Source: Aricia agestis
Taxonomy: Eukaryota > Arthropoda > Insecta > Lepidoptera > Lycaenidae
Assembly: GCF_905147365.1 (NCBI RefSeq)
Contig: NC_056419.1
Coordinates: 1,309,501-1,373,500 of the forward strand
Direction: 5' to 3'
DNA length: 64,000 nt
The translations under genes were made by a program, and so were the position numbers. Positions 31,945 to 43,295 of the stretch are shown here, piece after piece (the stretch's first letter is position 1; every line of letters begins with the position of its first letter). The notes beneath the pieces are model-generated. The model was not told where the DNA came from and did no database searches. It saw only the letters and a list, made by a program, of their open reading frames with translations.

Positions 31945-32416
31945 GAAGAGCTGCAGGTGCGTTGCCGGCCTTTTAAGAGGGAATAGGGTAATAGGGGAGG
32001 GTAGGGATGAGAAGGGAAGGGAAGGGAATAGGGGAGGGTAGGGAAGGGAATAAGGATAGGGGATTGGGCCTCCGGTAAACTCACTCACTCGGCGAAACAC
32101 AGCGCAAGCGCTGTTTCACGCCGGTTTTCTGTGAGAACGTGGTATTTCTCCGGTCGAGCCGACCCATTCGTGCCGAAGCATGGCTCTCCCACTTTAGACC
32201 TACTTACCCGTACATGTATGTTCAGTGACTTAAACATAAAGAGGCAATAGACAGACACATAAATAGACAGATCAGATGCATAAAAGTATGTTGACTATAT
32301 ACATATAGGTACATATTAATTCATACGTTGAAACGAAATAGAAACACGAGTACAATATCATTACTCTTATTAATAACTAGTTATTCTCACGCACTTTCAT
32401 TTCGTAATATCCCACC

Positions 32417-33645
32417 CATAAAGTTAATATACCTAGCGGAATAGAGAAACAAAGGCCTGAGCAATCGAGATGTCACTATCAGTAACACTGCGTGGTAAAA
32501 AGAGACGTGTGATACCGTAATTTGTGGTGAATAGGGATCCAAGGACGAATAGGGACAAAACCAAGAACCGTTTTCAACATCAAAAATTAGTTGCCATTTC
32601 ATAACTTTCTTTTAATTTTTTTGAAGGTAACAGAAGAATTCTTTGCAGTTTTGATGGCAACACTAAACATGTGCGAAATTAGCCACAAGTTGTCAAAAAA
32701 CACTTTTCAAAATAGCTCCTCGAAGCGCCAGTTTGCACGGGTATAATAACTTCGCTCTGTTATTGAAATTCTTCAGTGTATGAATGTAATTTTGTCGCGA
32801 ATGTATTAGTTAAGTGTTTGGGCTGTGATACACACAAAAGGTATTTTAATATACTCCTTGCAATGATATTTAACGAATTTCAAACACACAAATTTTTCAT
32901 TGTTTTTGGGTTGAAAACGAGTAGAATAGGGACGACATATAAATTAATAGGGACGCCGTAGAGGTGAATAGGAACGGCTCTGTAGGGTTGGCACTAATCA
33001 TTTAAATTGTTTTTCTGAGTTATTTTCACATTTATTTGTTTATTTACTCTTTATTGCAAAAATTAAAGTACTATTGGCGGACTTAATGCCAAATATCATT
33101 CTCTAGTTTTATTGGCGGTGTAGATTACGTAGATTAAATGGAGAAAAATAAAATAAAATATAGATAGGTACTTACGTATAGACTAACAATTTATAGACAC
33201 GGGACAGCCCTTGGAGTTTTTCCCTATTGACCTTTATCGCATCCCAATGACCCCTGATTGTGGGTGAATAGGGATTGCATATATTTTAGTGTTTTGTGAA
33301 TAATGCTCAATGTTTATTCCATTATTTTATATTTAATAATAAAGATATTGACAAGACTCAAGTAATGAAATCCTTTTTGGGTACTACTTTCTTTCAAAAT
33401 TATTCACAAATTCGTTATAAAGTTGAGTTTTGTCCCTATTCACCACAAATTACGGTCAACAGCACTCATTTTTTGACGTCCAGTCGGCACGTGCCGCACG
33501 TTGACAATTTAATCTCATAGAATTCATGTTCAATCATGCTTGTGTAAGTGTATACACATATTTTTCACACAGATGATAACCAATTTTGGTTACGTTTGAC
33601 AGCTCGAGATTGTTGCTCTATTCCGCTAGGTATATTAACTTTATG
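32417..33645. mobile_element. hAT-like MITE with 8-bp target duplication, carrying a 941-bp insert
   Basis: The 30-bp ends CATAAAGTTAATATACCTAG... are perfect inverses. ATCCCACC flanks both sides (32,409-32,416 and 33,646-33,653), and 8 bp is the hAT signature. The uninterrupted relative is at 47,817-48,082 (266 bp). No transposase. Confidence 0.92.
32515..33455. mobile_element. 941-bp inverted-repeat element with GAATAGGGA subterminal repeats
   Basis: The 23-bp perfect ends begin CCGTAATTTGTGGTGAATAG. GAATAGGGA occurs exactly at 32,529, 32,547, 32,924, 33,265 and inverted at 33,433, with near copies at 32,945, 32,965 and 33,220 (inverted). No long ORF and no homology recognised, so it is non-autonomous. 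It sits inside the hAT-like MITE. The flank to the right of the insertion differs from the empty copy, so a target duplication cannot be read. Confidence 0.85.
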
Positions 33646-33659
33646 ATCCCACCACGGGT

Positions 33660-34790
33660 GCATTACACTATTTCGTTACGTAATAAAATATAAGTAGGCA
33701 ATGCTCCACAGCTAACTAGTACAATACTAACAATCCATTTTGTAGTTTTTGTCCAATAAAATGACAGGCACCCCAAAAAACTTTAAATATTTATGATAAC
33801 CTAGCCCTATAGGTGCTTGACCTAATATGTATTCTGTGCTATAGGCTATAATCAACCTAGCCACATAGGCTAATGAACACTTTATAGGAATTAGGCTACT
33901 ATTATTCCAAAGCCTACTTGCTTTAATACAGAATATATCATCAACATTCATTCAGCCAGTCTTCCTGAAAAAGTAAAAACCTCCACACAAAAACCATATT
34001 AATAATAATAATAACCACATTAATATACAGTATTTCATCAACATTCATACTCTCATTGGAATATCCTGAATTATTTAATAAAAATGCCATTCATTACCAC
34101 GCAAAATAATACTCATACAATATTCGTAGCGGCGTAGCTCCTAGCTCGTAGCCTCGTAGAGATGTGCTACGAACATATTAATAAGTTAAACGGGACGTTA
34201 TGAGACGTTGGAACCATACATTTTGACGCAATAAAAAGTGGTATATTCTTCAAAAGGTCCAGCCTATGTCTATACCAAATTTAATCACAATCGGTCTAGT
34301 ATAATTTGTCAAGAAAGTCATGACAGGCGGGAAATTTTTTAAATGAAATAAAAAATAGGAGAATTTTCTAAATTCGAGATAAAAATGTGCAAAGTGACGA
34401 CAATATTTATAATGTAATAAGCGTTCTCTGTGAAAATACAAAGAAAAAAATACACCTTTTAAGCGTGATTACGTTTAGAAATGACTTTCTTGACGCACTA
34501 TAGTTAAGGAGCTATTCTTTGCAAATAAATCTTTCTCCTTTAATATTTTAGTAAAGAAGTAAAGATAATTAAATTATACTTTAATATTTTATCGTATTTT
34601 ACGGGATTATATTCTTAAACATAATTTATGCTATTACCACTAACACTGGCGTTTAAATATGTTTCAAATGCAGTAAAAGTTACATTTTAAGAGAAAATTA
34701 TTAGCAGTGTAGTTAGCAGTCATAAAAATTTGTGTTGGATAGAATATTTTCGGGTAAAAAATAAGTTCTTACCTATAATATTTTTAATCC
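33660..34790. other. AT-rich intergenic DNA with a hAT-like end
   Basis: Around 34,127-34,180 'cgtagcctcgtagagatgtg' resembles a hAT terminus, and related text is near 45,890-45,960. The rest holds no supported feature. Confidence 0.45.
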
Positions 34791-34794
34791 ATAC

Positions 34795-34998
34795 TTAATA
34801 TTATACAAGCGAAAGTGTGTCTGTCTGTCTGTCCGTCTGTCTGTTACATTTACACGCCCAAACCGCTGAACCTATTTTTGCTGGATATGGAGTACATTGA
34901 GTCCTGGGAAAGGACACAGGATACTTTTTATCCCGGAAATATGTACGGTTCCAGCGGGATAAACGAATTTTGGCGCAACGGAGTTGCGGGCGTCATGT
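34795..34998. repeat. R repeat, inverse orientation
   Basis: 'tatacaagcgaaagtgtgtc', a CTGT tract, 'gtcctgggaaaggaca', and the end 'cgcaacggagttgcgggcgt'. Confidence 0.8.
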
Positions 34999-35027
34999 AG
35001 TCAAAAATAAAATTTACATAGCATATC

Positions 35028-35196
35028 AGCCCCCGTAGACAAGTGGCAAAACGCTAACGCTAACGCTAACGCTAACGCTACAAAATGTATGGATTTGACA
35101 TTAGTATTCGCTAGCGAAGCGATGACTTATGTCAAATCGCATACATTTTGTAGCGTTAGCGTTAGCGTTAGCGCTTTGCCACTTCTCTACAGGCCC
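35028..35196. mobile_element. MITE of the AGACAAGTGGCAA family
   Basis: Long inverse arms carry 'cgctaacg' repeated as GCTAAC units, then 'acaaaatgtatg' and 'gatttgaca'. The centre is 'ttcgctagcgaagcgatgac'. Related copies are at 40,324 and 45,124. The GCTAAC units have expanded in both arms. Confidence 0.8.
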
Positions 35197-35580
35197 AGTA
35201 TACTATCTATAGTTCTATACAAAAGAGCTCCTATAACTCAGTTAATAAAAAGATTTTCTATTCAGACTTCCCTTAAGATGTTATCTTTCTTTATCTTAAT
35301 AACATATTACAGTGGAGTGGTGACCCTGTGCCTCCACCTTCGCCGGAGAGCTCTCAACTTGAGATCATACTTGATACACCTTTGAGATAAATATCATATA
35401 AGCTTTTAAATAGATTTATTAAATAAATTAAGAAAGTAACTGTCGGACACGAATACAAAAGTAATGTAAGTAATAATATTACTTACATTAAATGCTAATG
35501 TAATTAAATGAGGAGTTTGGCAGATAATGTATGCAGTATGGGGCTTATTTCAAAATCTTTATAAAATTACAGTTAAATAA

Positions 35581-35946
35581 TTACAATTCTTTTTTTGATT
35601 TGAATTGAAGATCTGGAAGGTTGTTTTTTAGGTTTTGAATGTAGTTAGCTCTCTCACTCGTTGACTTTAGTTTGCTGGGAATGTTTTTAAATTGCCTTCG
35701 ACACAGTTTTGGTTTCTTAATTACTACTGAGCACCTTATTAACCTGTGGTCTGAAGGGAAGCATATTTTATTCAAAACTTCTACATTGGTTATCAATCTT
35801 GGATTAGAGCTCAATATAAAATCGATTTCGTTTTTGGTTTTATGATCTGGTGATAACCATGTCCATTTCCTAGAGTTTTTCCTTTTAAAGTATGTGTTCA
35901 TTATTGCTAATTGGTTTTCGTAGGCATATTGTATTAAAATCTCTGG
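35581..35946 (-). pseudogene. LINE endonuclease fragment (RTE-like)
   Basis: From about 35,946 on the minus strand: EILIQYAYENQLAIMNTYFK, WTWLSPDHKTKNEIDFILSS and FPSDHRLIRCSVVI, ending QFKSKKEL. The WTW.SPD..TKNEIDFI and SDHRL blocks are the C-terminal half of an apurinic-type endonuclease domain; the SDH His is the usual catalytic one. The frame is open, but both flanks are lost: an unrelated stop on one side, a MITE on the other. Confidence 0.88.
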
Positions 35947-36234
35947 TTTTGCCCTACTAGAGATGGGAATAGATCACAATTGACATAAAATATATGTCTC
36001 TAATGTCTAACGGCCGTTCCCAATATTTGATCTATCTCTGGTTTTGCCCTACTAGAGATAGGAATAGCTCACAATTGACGTAAAATATATGTCTCTAATG
36101 TCTAATGTGAGTTATTCCTATCTCTAGTAGGGCCAAACCAGAGATAGATCAAATATTGGGAACCGCCGTAATGTGAGTCATTCCTATCTCTAGTAGGGCA
36201 AAACCAGAGATAGATCAAATATTGGGAACGGCCG
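35941..36234. mobile_element. Harbinger-like palindromic MITE, nested in itself
   Basis: The inner copy 36,011-36,168 (158 bp) has CGGCCGTTCCCAATATTTGA ends and TAA on both sides (36,008-36,010 and 36,169-36,171). The outer copy (35,941-36,010 plus 36,172-36,234) has the same sequence, is interrupted at its centre, and lacks its first roughly 27 bases. A third copy is at 59,728-59,865. The 3-bp TWA duplications fit PIF/Harbinger. Confidence 0.88.
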
Positions 36235-36583
36235 TAAATAACCCTTAAAGAACCTAAAAAATCTCTGAAGTAGAATGATTATGGAAATGCAAGGGTTTCA
36301 GGATAAAATAACGACAGATATTCTATATTCCTGGTTTCACAAATATCTGCATACATGCAACTCAAATTAACCCTTTATTTCTTTTCAATTCAATTTAAAT
36401 TAACTTTTCTATAGAATTCTAACTTATTCTTCATGTGGATCTTCAAACTTAATCCTGACAGTAGTACCCACCATTCAACATTTGGTAATAACTGAAAAAG
36501 AAATAGAACTTTATTAAAATCATTATAATATACCTGCATCCTTTACTACACTGAACCAATATTTTTAATAAAACTACGTAGTT

Positions 36584-36963
36584 AGGATCAACCCACACGT
36601 ACCACAACCACACCACATCGCAACAACAGAATGTCGTCGAGCAGTGGTTACGTGTGAATGGTGTCGCTGCAGCTTTTTGTAGTTGCGTTGTGGTAGCGAC
36701 AAAATGCCGACGTGGTTTCAATGTGGTCACGTAGGAAAGCCAATGAAACGGAGGGGGAAAAGAGCGCGGGTAGTGTGTGCGCACTGTCATTGCATCGACG
36801 CAGCGTTGTGGTTGCGATGTGGTCGGTATCACACAAGTGGTCGACAACGACTGCAAAATGTGGTACGTGTGAATGGTCCAGTTCATTTACAATACGAAAT
36901 ATACGCCCGACCACGTGGCGTGGTTGTGATTGTCGTGTAGTTGTGGTACGTGTGGGTTGGCCG
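36584..36963. mobile_element. 380-bp inverted-repeat element
   Basis: The ends 'caacccacacgtaccacaac' and its inverse at 36,935-36,962 (about 28 bp). The interior is rich in 'gtggttgcgatgtgg' motifs and more GC-rich than its flanks. Open frames here are short and unlike known proteins. Confidence 0.75.
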
Positions 36964-37124
36964 TTAAACTGACAATTTTTGTACTTTAGCTTCATTAATG
37001 TTTTTTGCTATCGGTACTAGTTACAGTAAAATTCAATGTCGCAGTTTGTCGTCGATTTGATGGCCGTTGTTTATTGCCCGTCGCCACAGACATACAAACA
37101 TACAGACAGACACACATATATGAC

Positions 37125-37325
37125 GCCCACAAGTCCGTTGCGCCAAAATTCGTTTATTGCGCGAGGATTGTACATTTTTCCGGGATAAAAATTATTATAT
37201 GTCCTTTCCCGGGACTCAAAGTATCTCCATGCCAAATTTCAGCAAAATCGGTTCAGCGGTGTGAGCGTGAAGAGGTAACAGACAGACAGACAGACATACT
37301 TTCGCATACATTATAATATTAAGTA
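37125..37325. repeat. R repeat
   Basis: 'tccgttgcgccaaaattcgt', 'tgtcctttcccgggactcaa', 'cagcaaaatcggttcagcgg', CAGA tract, 'actttcgcatacattataat'. Confidence 0.8.
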
Positions 37326-37499
37326 TGGATGTAGAGGTATGACACAAACACACAATAGGTAAACCAATTTCAACGATATGAAAACTCTTATGTGATGTAA
37401 AAACGTTCGAGTAATCTAAAATACTATAACTTGTAATTAAAAATTTGATAACAATAATTTAATCGTGTTGTAAATGGGATTTTTTTTTGTTGTTTCATT

Positions 37500-37940
37500 G
37501 GATGGAACGGCAAAATTATTCATATCAGTCAAACATCTATACATCTATACATCTATACATCTATACATTATTAAATTAGAGTGTCTGTTTGTAATATTGA
37601 AAGAACCGTTTTTTACTAAATGCATATGAATGTATATAGGGTACAGACACTAAAACAACATTTTTTACAATTTTTGTCTGTATGTCTGTCTGTCTGTGTG
37701 TTTGTTCTAGCTAATCTCCGAAATGGCTGGAGCGATTTTGACGGGACTTTTTTAGGCACATAGCTGATGTAGTAAGGAATAACTTAGGCTACTTTTTAAC
37801 CGACTTCCGAAAAGGAGGAGGATATATTATTTCACTTTTTTTATAAAGGAACCTTAAAAAGGGGATTTTTTCTCTTTTTTATTTTCTTTGTTGTCACATT
37901 TTGCTGACGCGGACGAAGTCGCGGGCAACAGCTAGTATTA
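37500..37940. repeat. 'gcgcgggcaacagctag' repeat, inverse copy of 15.84-16.33 kb
   Basis: 'ctatacatctatacatctat' at the left, a CTGT tract, 'gctggagcgattttgacggg', 'ccgacttccgaaaaggagga' and the end 'ggacgaagtcgcgggcaaca'. Confidence 0.8.
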
Positions 37941-38149
37941 TATACAGTTTATTAGATGTTGTTTATAACTTCGTTCTCTTAAAAAAAAGTTATAAGCCGT
38001 AATTACATTTTTTTGGCGGTGAAACTCATGTGCTCATTCTGTGTCCTTTCCTCACACTCAAATCAAATTATGCACAATACTAAACTCTATACCAAAAATC
38101 ATCTAATTTGGTTTCACGGTTCGAGAGTAAAGACGTAATAGACAGATAC

Positions 38150-38820
38150 GTAGATTTATAGTATTAATATAGATTGAACTCCTAACGTAACCAAAATATA
38201 GATTTAGAACCAGAAGAAAGAACATCGGAACATCTAAGCCTCTATTACATCTGTGATCGTTTTTATCGGCACCGTTATGGTATTAATGAATTAATTAAGG
38301 GCTGTTGAAGGGTTTGTGGTTGAAGTTAGAGGTGCTATTAGCTCTGTGGTTATAGCCTTATCATCATCAGCTTATCAGTAAGGTAGAAGAGATTTAGGAC
38401 GCTTACATATAGCCAAACCCCCCTTCCCCTCCCTTAATCTCACGCGAGATTTTCAAAAGCTTTATTTTGGCTGTAAACGTGTATAAATCTAGTAAATCAT
38501 AATTCGATTCGATCGATACAAATTGAATGATGATCTCTCGATTAGGCCATATTCTAGAAATATTTTTTCACACAATTTAACATTTTTGCTGAAAAATAAT
38601 TACGTGATATTTGCTGCGAACACCTACCACTAAGTGAGATTGGGAAAGATTTAGCTTGACCCTCTCCCCCCCCCCCCCCCTAGAATATCTCACGTTATAA
38701 ATGCAAAAGTATCTGAAAGTCATTTTGCGAAATATGAAATTCGACTCTTCCTTGCTGGCCCGTCGTGGATCAAGTAATTGGGAACGTATGTTGTGTTGAG
38801 GCATCTATCTTCTATACATA
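38150..38820. other. Intergenic DNA with a C18 tract, nothing supported
   Basis: A homopolymer C run near 38,663-38,680 and AT-rich sequence. No gene is seen. Confidence 0.5.
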
Positions 38821-39475
38821 ATATTACAAAACAAAGTCGCTTTTTTTCCCTCATGTCCCTTTCTTCCCTTTAATCTTTAAAACCACGCAACGGATTTTGA
38901 TGATTCTTTCAGTGTTAGATAGCCTATTTATCGAGGAAGGCTATATTTTATCACGCTAAGACTAATAGAACCTAAGAAATAGAGGAAAATGTGGAAAAAA
39001 CGGGGAAAATTATTTGAAAGGGCTAACTTGAGCGCGCTAATCTCAGGAACTACTGGCCATTTAGCCGAAACTTTTTCGTATTCGCTTCGTTATAGAATCG
39101 CCGATCAAAATGTATGGAATTGACATAAGACGAGTCGAACGTCAACGTCATATTAACAAACGCTTATGTCAATTCCATACATTTTCATCGGCAATTCTAT
39201 AACGAAGCGAAAACGAAAAGGTTTTGGCTCACCTCCCTGGTCCGATTTGAAAAATTCTTTCAGTTTTAGATAGCCCATTTATTGAGGAAGGCTATTGGCT
39301 ATATTTTATCACGCTAAGACTAACGCTAAAACTAAAATAAAAATAATATAAAAAAAAAAAAAACGGGGGAAATTATTTGAAGAGTCTTATCTCGCGAACT
39401 ACTGGAGCAATTTTTATGTTACGAGTATTTGATACAGATAAGAAGTAGACCACGTGAAGGATCATAGGCTATCGA
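38820..39475. repeat. Second copy of the 2.5-3.1 kb repeat, interrupted by a MITE
   Basis: 'attctttcagtgttagatag', 'cgctaagactaatagaacc' and 'gaagtagaccacgtgaagga' follow the order of the 2.5 kb locus. About 175 bp of inverted-repeat DNA (39,058-39,235) splits 'ggaactactgg' from 'tggtccgatttgaaaaatt'. Confidence 0.75.
39058..39235. mobile_element. Inverted-repeat MITE inside the repeat
   Basis: The inverse arms share 'cgttatagaatcgccgat', 'aaaatgtatggaattgacat' and 'gccgaaac'. TGG (or CTGG) is at both junctions. Confidence 0.75.
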
Positions 39476-39509
39476 TTTTGATCATTTTTTTGGTAGCTAT
39501 ATATTATTT

Positions 39510-39660
39510 TATACCGCCTAATATTCCTGCATCGCGCTATCAAAGTTTTCTGAGCGCGTCGGTAAATATACGACAGCTGAAATGTATCACGCGGGCTCCG
39601 GCCTGACCGAGCATAACACCTCGCTCGGTCGGAAGATCTTCCTGTGGCCACCACTCATAT
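39510..39660. repeat. Family B repeat
   Basis: 'cctgcatcgcgctatcaaag', 'tgaaatgtatcacgcgggct', 'gaccgagcataacacctcgc'. Confidence 0.7.
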
Positions 39661-39994
39661 CCCACATTATAATTGACAAAGGATGTCATCGGTTTTGCAT
39701 AGCATAGCTGGACAATCCCGCTGGTATAACCAATTGTCTCCCACCAGTATGCCTTCACTATTACAGTAGCTGGTACCAGTTTTAATGAACATCACTCGAG
39801 TATTGCTGGCACGTTCGCGGACGTGACTGTGTCTGCTCCGAAGTCTGAAACTATTCATTATTCTGTCAAATATACTAAGAATATATTTCCTGACATAGAT
39901 AACTATTTCATTTTGGTATTTATTAAAGTTTTTTGTCATTAAGTAAGTACGCTACATGGTACGACTATTACAATATGTTCCTCTACATTCTACA

Positions 39995-40200
39995 ATCCAT
40001 ACTAATATTATACATGCGAAAGTGTGTCTGTCTGTCGGTTACCTCCTCATGTTTAATCCGCTGAACTGTTTTTCTAAAATTTGGTATGGAGATACTTTGA
40101 GTCCCGGGAAAGGATATAGGATACTTATGTCCAGGAAAAATGTACAGTTCCCGCGTGAAAAACTAAATTTGGCGCAACAGAGTTGCGGGCGTCGTCTAGT
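39995..40200. repeat. R repeat, inverse orientation
   Basis: 'tacatgcgaaagtgtgtctg', 'gagtcccgggaaaggatata', 'gcaacagagttgcgggcgtc'. Confidence 0.8.
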
Positions 40201-40323
40201 TTCCTATAATAATCCACGCCGATTTCGCATGTCTGCAAACATGGTACATAATTGTCCATCATGGTCCTAACTGCGGTAAGTCCAGTGTGACTATTATGAC
40301 CAAGATGAAACCCTTATCCGATC

Positions 40324-40618
40324 AGCCCTAGTAGACCAGTGGCAAGCGATTATCGTAAACGCTAACAAAATGTACTGTATGCGATTTGACATAAGTCATC
40401 GCTTCGGTAACGAATACTAATGTCAAATCTTATTCCCTCTTAAAAGGCCGGCAACGCACCTGCAGCCCTTCTGATGTTGCGAGTGTCCATAGGCGACGGC
40501 AGTTGCTTACCATCAGGTGACCCGTTTGCTCGTTTGCCCCCTTATTTAATAAAAAAAAATCCCATACATTTTGTGGCGTTGGCGTTTACGATAGTCGCTT
40601 GCCGCTTGTCTAGGCCCT
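40324..40618. mobile_element. AGACAAGTGGCAA-family MITE with a SINE-like insertion
   Basis: Left half 40,324-40,429 and right half from about 40,557 rejoin as 'aatgtcaaatc' + 'ccatacattttg', the sequence of the intact copy at 45,124-45,283. Confidence 0.85.
40430..40556 (+). mobile_element. Family A SINE-like 3' fragment inside the MITE
   Basis: From 'ttattccctcttaaaaggcc' to the A run. AAATC stands on both sides (the right one shares As with the tail), so this is a 5'-truncated retro-insertion. Confidence 0.85.
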
Positions 40619-40739
40619 CTGCCATCTAGACAGATCGTCAAGCACACGCTAATGTCAAGTCCTTGGCGTGAGCGGAAAACGCTTGCACTAAAAACGCTTG
40701 GTTTTCTCTAGGCCCCCAGGCAGGCTAAATATACTAAGT

Positions 40740-40920
40740 ATACTAGATGATGCCCGGAACTCCGTTGCGCCAAAATTCGTTTTTCGGAATAAAAAGTATC
40801 ATATGTCCTTTCCCGGAACTCAAAGTACTTCCATACCAAATTTCAGAAAAATCGGCTCAGCAGTTTGGACGTGAAAAGGTTATAGACAGACTTTTGCATT
40901 TGTAATATTAGAATGGATAT
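40740..40920. repeat. R repeat
   Basis: 'gatgatgcccggaactccgt', 'tcctttcccggaactcaaag', 'gaaaaatcggctcagcagtt'; the CAGA tract is short. Confidence 0.75.
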
Positions 40921-41428
40921 ACATTATACGAAAAACATGAACCTTCTTTTAGCGCAGTCGAGTAAAAGCATTATCAAAATGAAAAATATAGCAGAAATAA
41001 CAGTGATATTTTACGTTTCTAGCTTTTAATGCTGAATACGTTTTGTTGTTGGCGAGCTCTTGAGGCAGTCTCGAAAACTTCGCTGGTCAAGGCTAGTCGA
41101 TCGGTGTTCCTATGCCTTTGTCTCAAAAACACGATACTAAAAAAAACTTTAAACTTTTTTTCTAAAAGAGGCTAGGAGATTTATGTATTCGTTTAATATC
41201 TCGATCGTGTGAATCGCAGACACAATATGTAATTCTTATGCGTCATCCGGGTGCCGCTTGGAGATTGATGGGTTATTATAATATTTTTTAAAATCTTAAT
41301 CCAAATTATATAACAAACTGTAATGCGTGTTAACATTTAGTATCAAACTATTTTAACCTTCGATTTAAACGAAGAGTCTCATATTATAACGTTTGTGTTT
41401 AAACACATAAGTTGCGTACCTGATAATT

Positions 41429-41755
41429 AGCTATGTCCACACTGTGCCTTTTGTTTTGTTCATGAGGCATGCCCGCGACGCATGCTCTCTGACCGTATCC
41501 AAAATATTCGCTTTGTTCTTTTTTTTTCTGGAATTTCTTATGACCAAATAAGCCGCACATATTCCACCCAGTAAAATGTTCTCGTCGCACATGTACAATA
41601 AGCTGACAGACACTGCAACTGAACAAATTACAATGTCGCCAAGATTGCGTTCGTTGACGCATTCAATTATTGAAAGCGCCAAACAGCCCCAAACGAAAGT
41701 TAAATGAAAGAAGAAGACAAAAATTGAAGATGAAAGTGCACAGTGTGGACATAGC
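41429..41755 (-). mobile_element. Inverted-repeat element carrying an 83-codon frame
   Basis: The ends 'attagctatgtccacactgt' and inverse are about 22 bp. On the minus strand 41,682-41,431 reads MALSIIECVNERNLGD, LLGGICAAYLVIRNSRKKKN, then KGTVWT. The 'AAYLVIRNSRKKK' part looks like the N-terminal leader of Harbinger-type nucleases, but the catalytic domain is absent. Probably a deletion derivative. Confidence 0.5.
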
Positions 41756-41932
41756 TAATAAATAAATCGATTGTGATATTTTCATGTTACAAAAATAATT
41801 GTGACGTAATCGAAAGTGTTCAATAAGCACTGCTTAATAGCTGTAATAATGATTTATCGTCACCAGCTCGCTTATTGCGTAACAATGATAGAAATATAAA
41901 CCTAATGGTAAAGTCTGCCTATAGGCTCAATT

Positions 41933-42145
41933 TAGACCGCCATGGAATGGATCGGCTATCGGAATGGTAGCAATAATTTTGTCAAATTCTCAAAAGTTCC
42001 GCGGAAGACGCGTTTCCAATTTTTTGGCTCGTATTTAATGTGTGTGTTATACTATTGTCTATTGACATAAAGTTCATTGTGCTATGTACAGTTTCGTTGC
42101 AAAAAGTCGCTTCCATTCCATTCCGCGGCGGTGTAAACTGAGCCT
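41933..42145. mobile_element. MITE with ends GGCTCAATTTAGACCGCC
   Basis: The right end is 'ggcggtgtaaactgagcc'. A subterminal 'ggaatgga' is inverted on the right as 'tccattcc'. ATA (left) and TTA (right) flank, compatible with a mutated TWA target. Confidence 0.7.
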
Positions 42146-42149
42146 TATT

Positions 42150-43085
42150 TTGCTCTACTGACTATAATTATATTCGTCCACAAAATACCTCCTACTTAAT
42201 AAATAAGGCAACATTTCCAGTAATATCGGCGGTGTCCTCGTCTGGGGACAGTTTGGAGCGAGTTAGCTCGTGGACCAGTGTGTCCGTCGGGAGATAGTTA
42301 TTTGTTTAGTTTTACGACTAGCTATGAGCATCAGCATTGGGGATGGAGTTTGTGAAGAACATTGATACCTCTTGAAGCAATTTTTAGTGCGTTTGTTTAT
42401 AAATACAATCCATACTGTCTATTTGTCAGTTACTAAATTAAGTATTATGTCACGGGGTTCAAAGCATCTCCTTACTAAAATATAATCACATTAGTGGCTT
42501 ATGTAACAGACAGAGAGACAGTCAAAATTCGTCATTTTAGACTAGACATATTTGTGTATGTAATGTATTATGTAACTGATATATGCAGTAATGGTTCTGA
42601 AATATAATCGTCACAACATTTATTGTTCGTAGGCACAGCTCGCAATCAACCAATTAAGTTTGAAAATATTCTCTAGAAAAAATTACATAAAACAATAATC
42701 GCGAAAGAAATACAAGCATAATATCATGAAACAACTAGTACGCCAATAAAACGTAAAATAGATCATAATAGAATGACATTGTCGTCAACGTAATGATGCA
42801 ATTTCACAGCTCATCTGCATTTTGAACTCTACGCCCCAGGTAATAAGATCGACGAGGCTGCTCGACGGTTATCGATTCGCCGAAGGCTGTAAGCCAATCG
42901 CACTTGTAGGTTATCGTGGCACAATTATCTTTCATGTTTTATTTAATAAAAATATAGGTACTTGACATAATTTCGTAAAATGTACTCACGAATAACGCTG
43001 TGTCAGAAGTTTTATGTTAAGTAGGGCGGCAATAAGAAATAGCCATACACAGCCATAGTATAACTAGATTAACTGAATAAATCAT
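42150..43085. other. Intergenic DNA, nothing supported
   Basis: A mix of AT-rich sequence and weak repeat fragments, including a 'cagagagacagtc' tail near 42,510. No gene is seen. Confidence 0.5.
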
Positions 43086-43089
43086 ATAT

Positions 43090-43295
43090 TATCCTACTGG
43101 ATGACGCCTGCAACTCCGTTGCGGCAAAATTCGTTTATCGCCAGTTAACCAGACATTTTCCCGGGATAAAAAGTATCCTATGTCCTTTCCCGGGACACAA
43201 AGTATGGAGATACCGATATTCAGCAAAATCAGTTTAGCGGTTTGGGCGTGAAGAGGTAACAGACAGATACACTTTCGCATTTTATAATATTAGTA
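43090..43295. repeat. R repeat
   Basis: 'gatgacgcctgcaactccgt', 'tcctttcccgggacacaaag', 'cagtttagcggtttgggcgt', 'cacttccgcat'-like end 'cactttcgcattttataata'. Confidence 0.75.

Noticed and set aside
36683..36972. Overlapping 85-codon frames
   Set aside because: They arise from TGTGGT-rich words inside an inverted-repeat element and appear on both strands.
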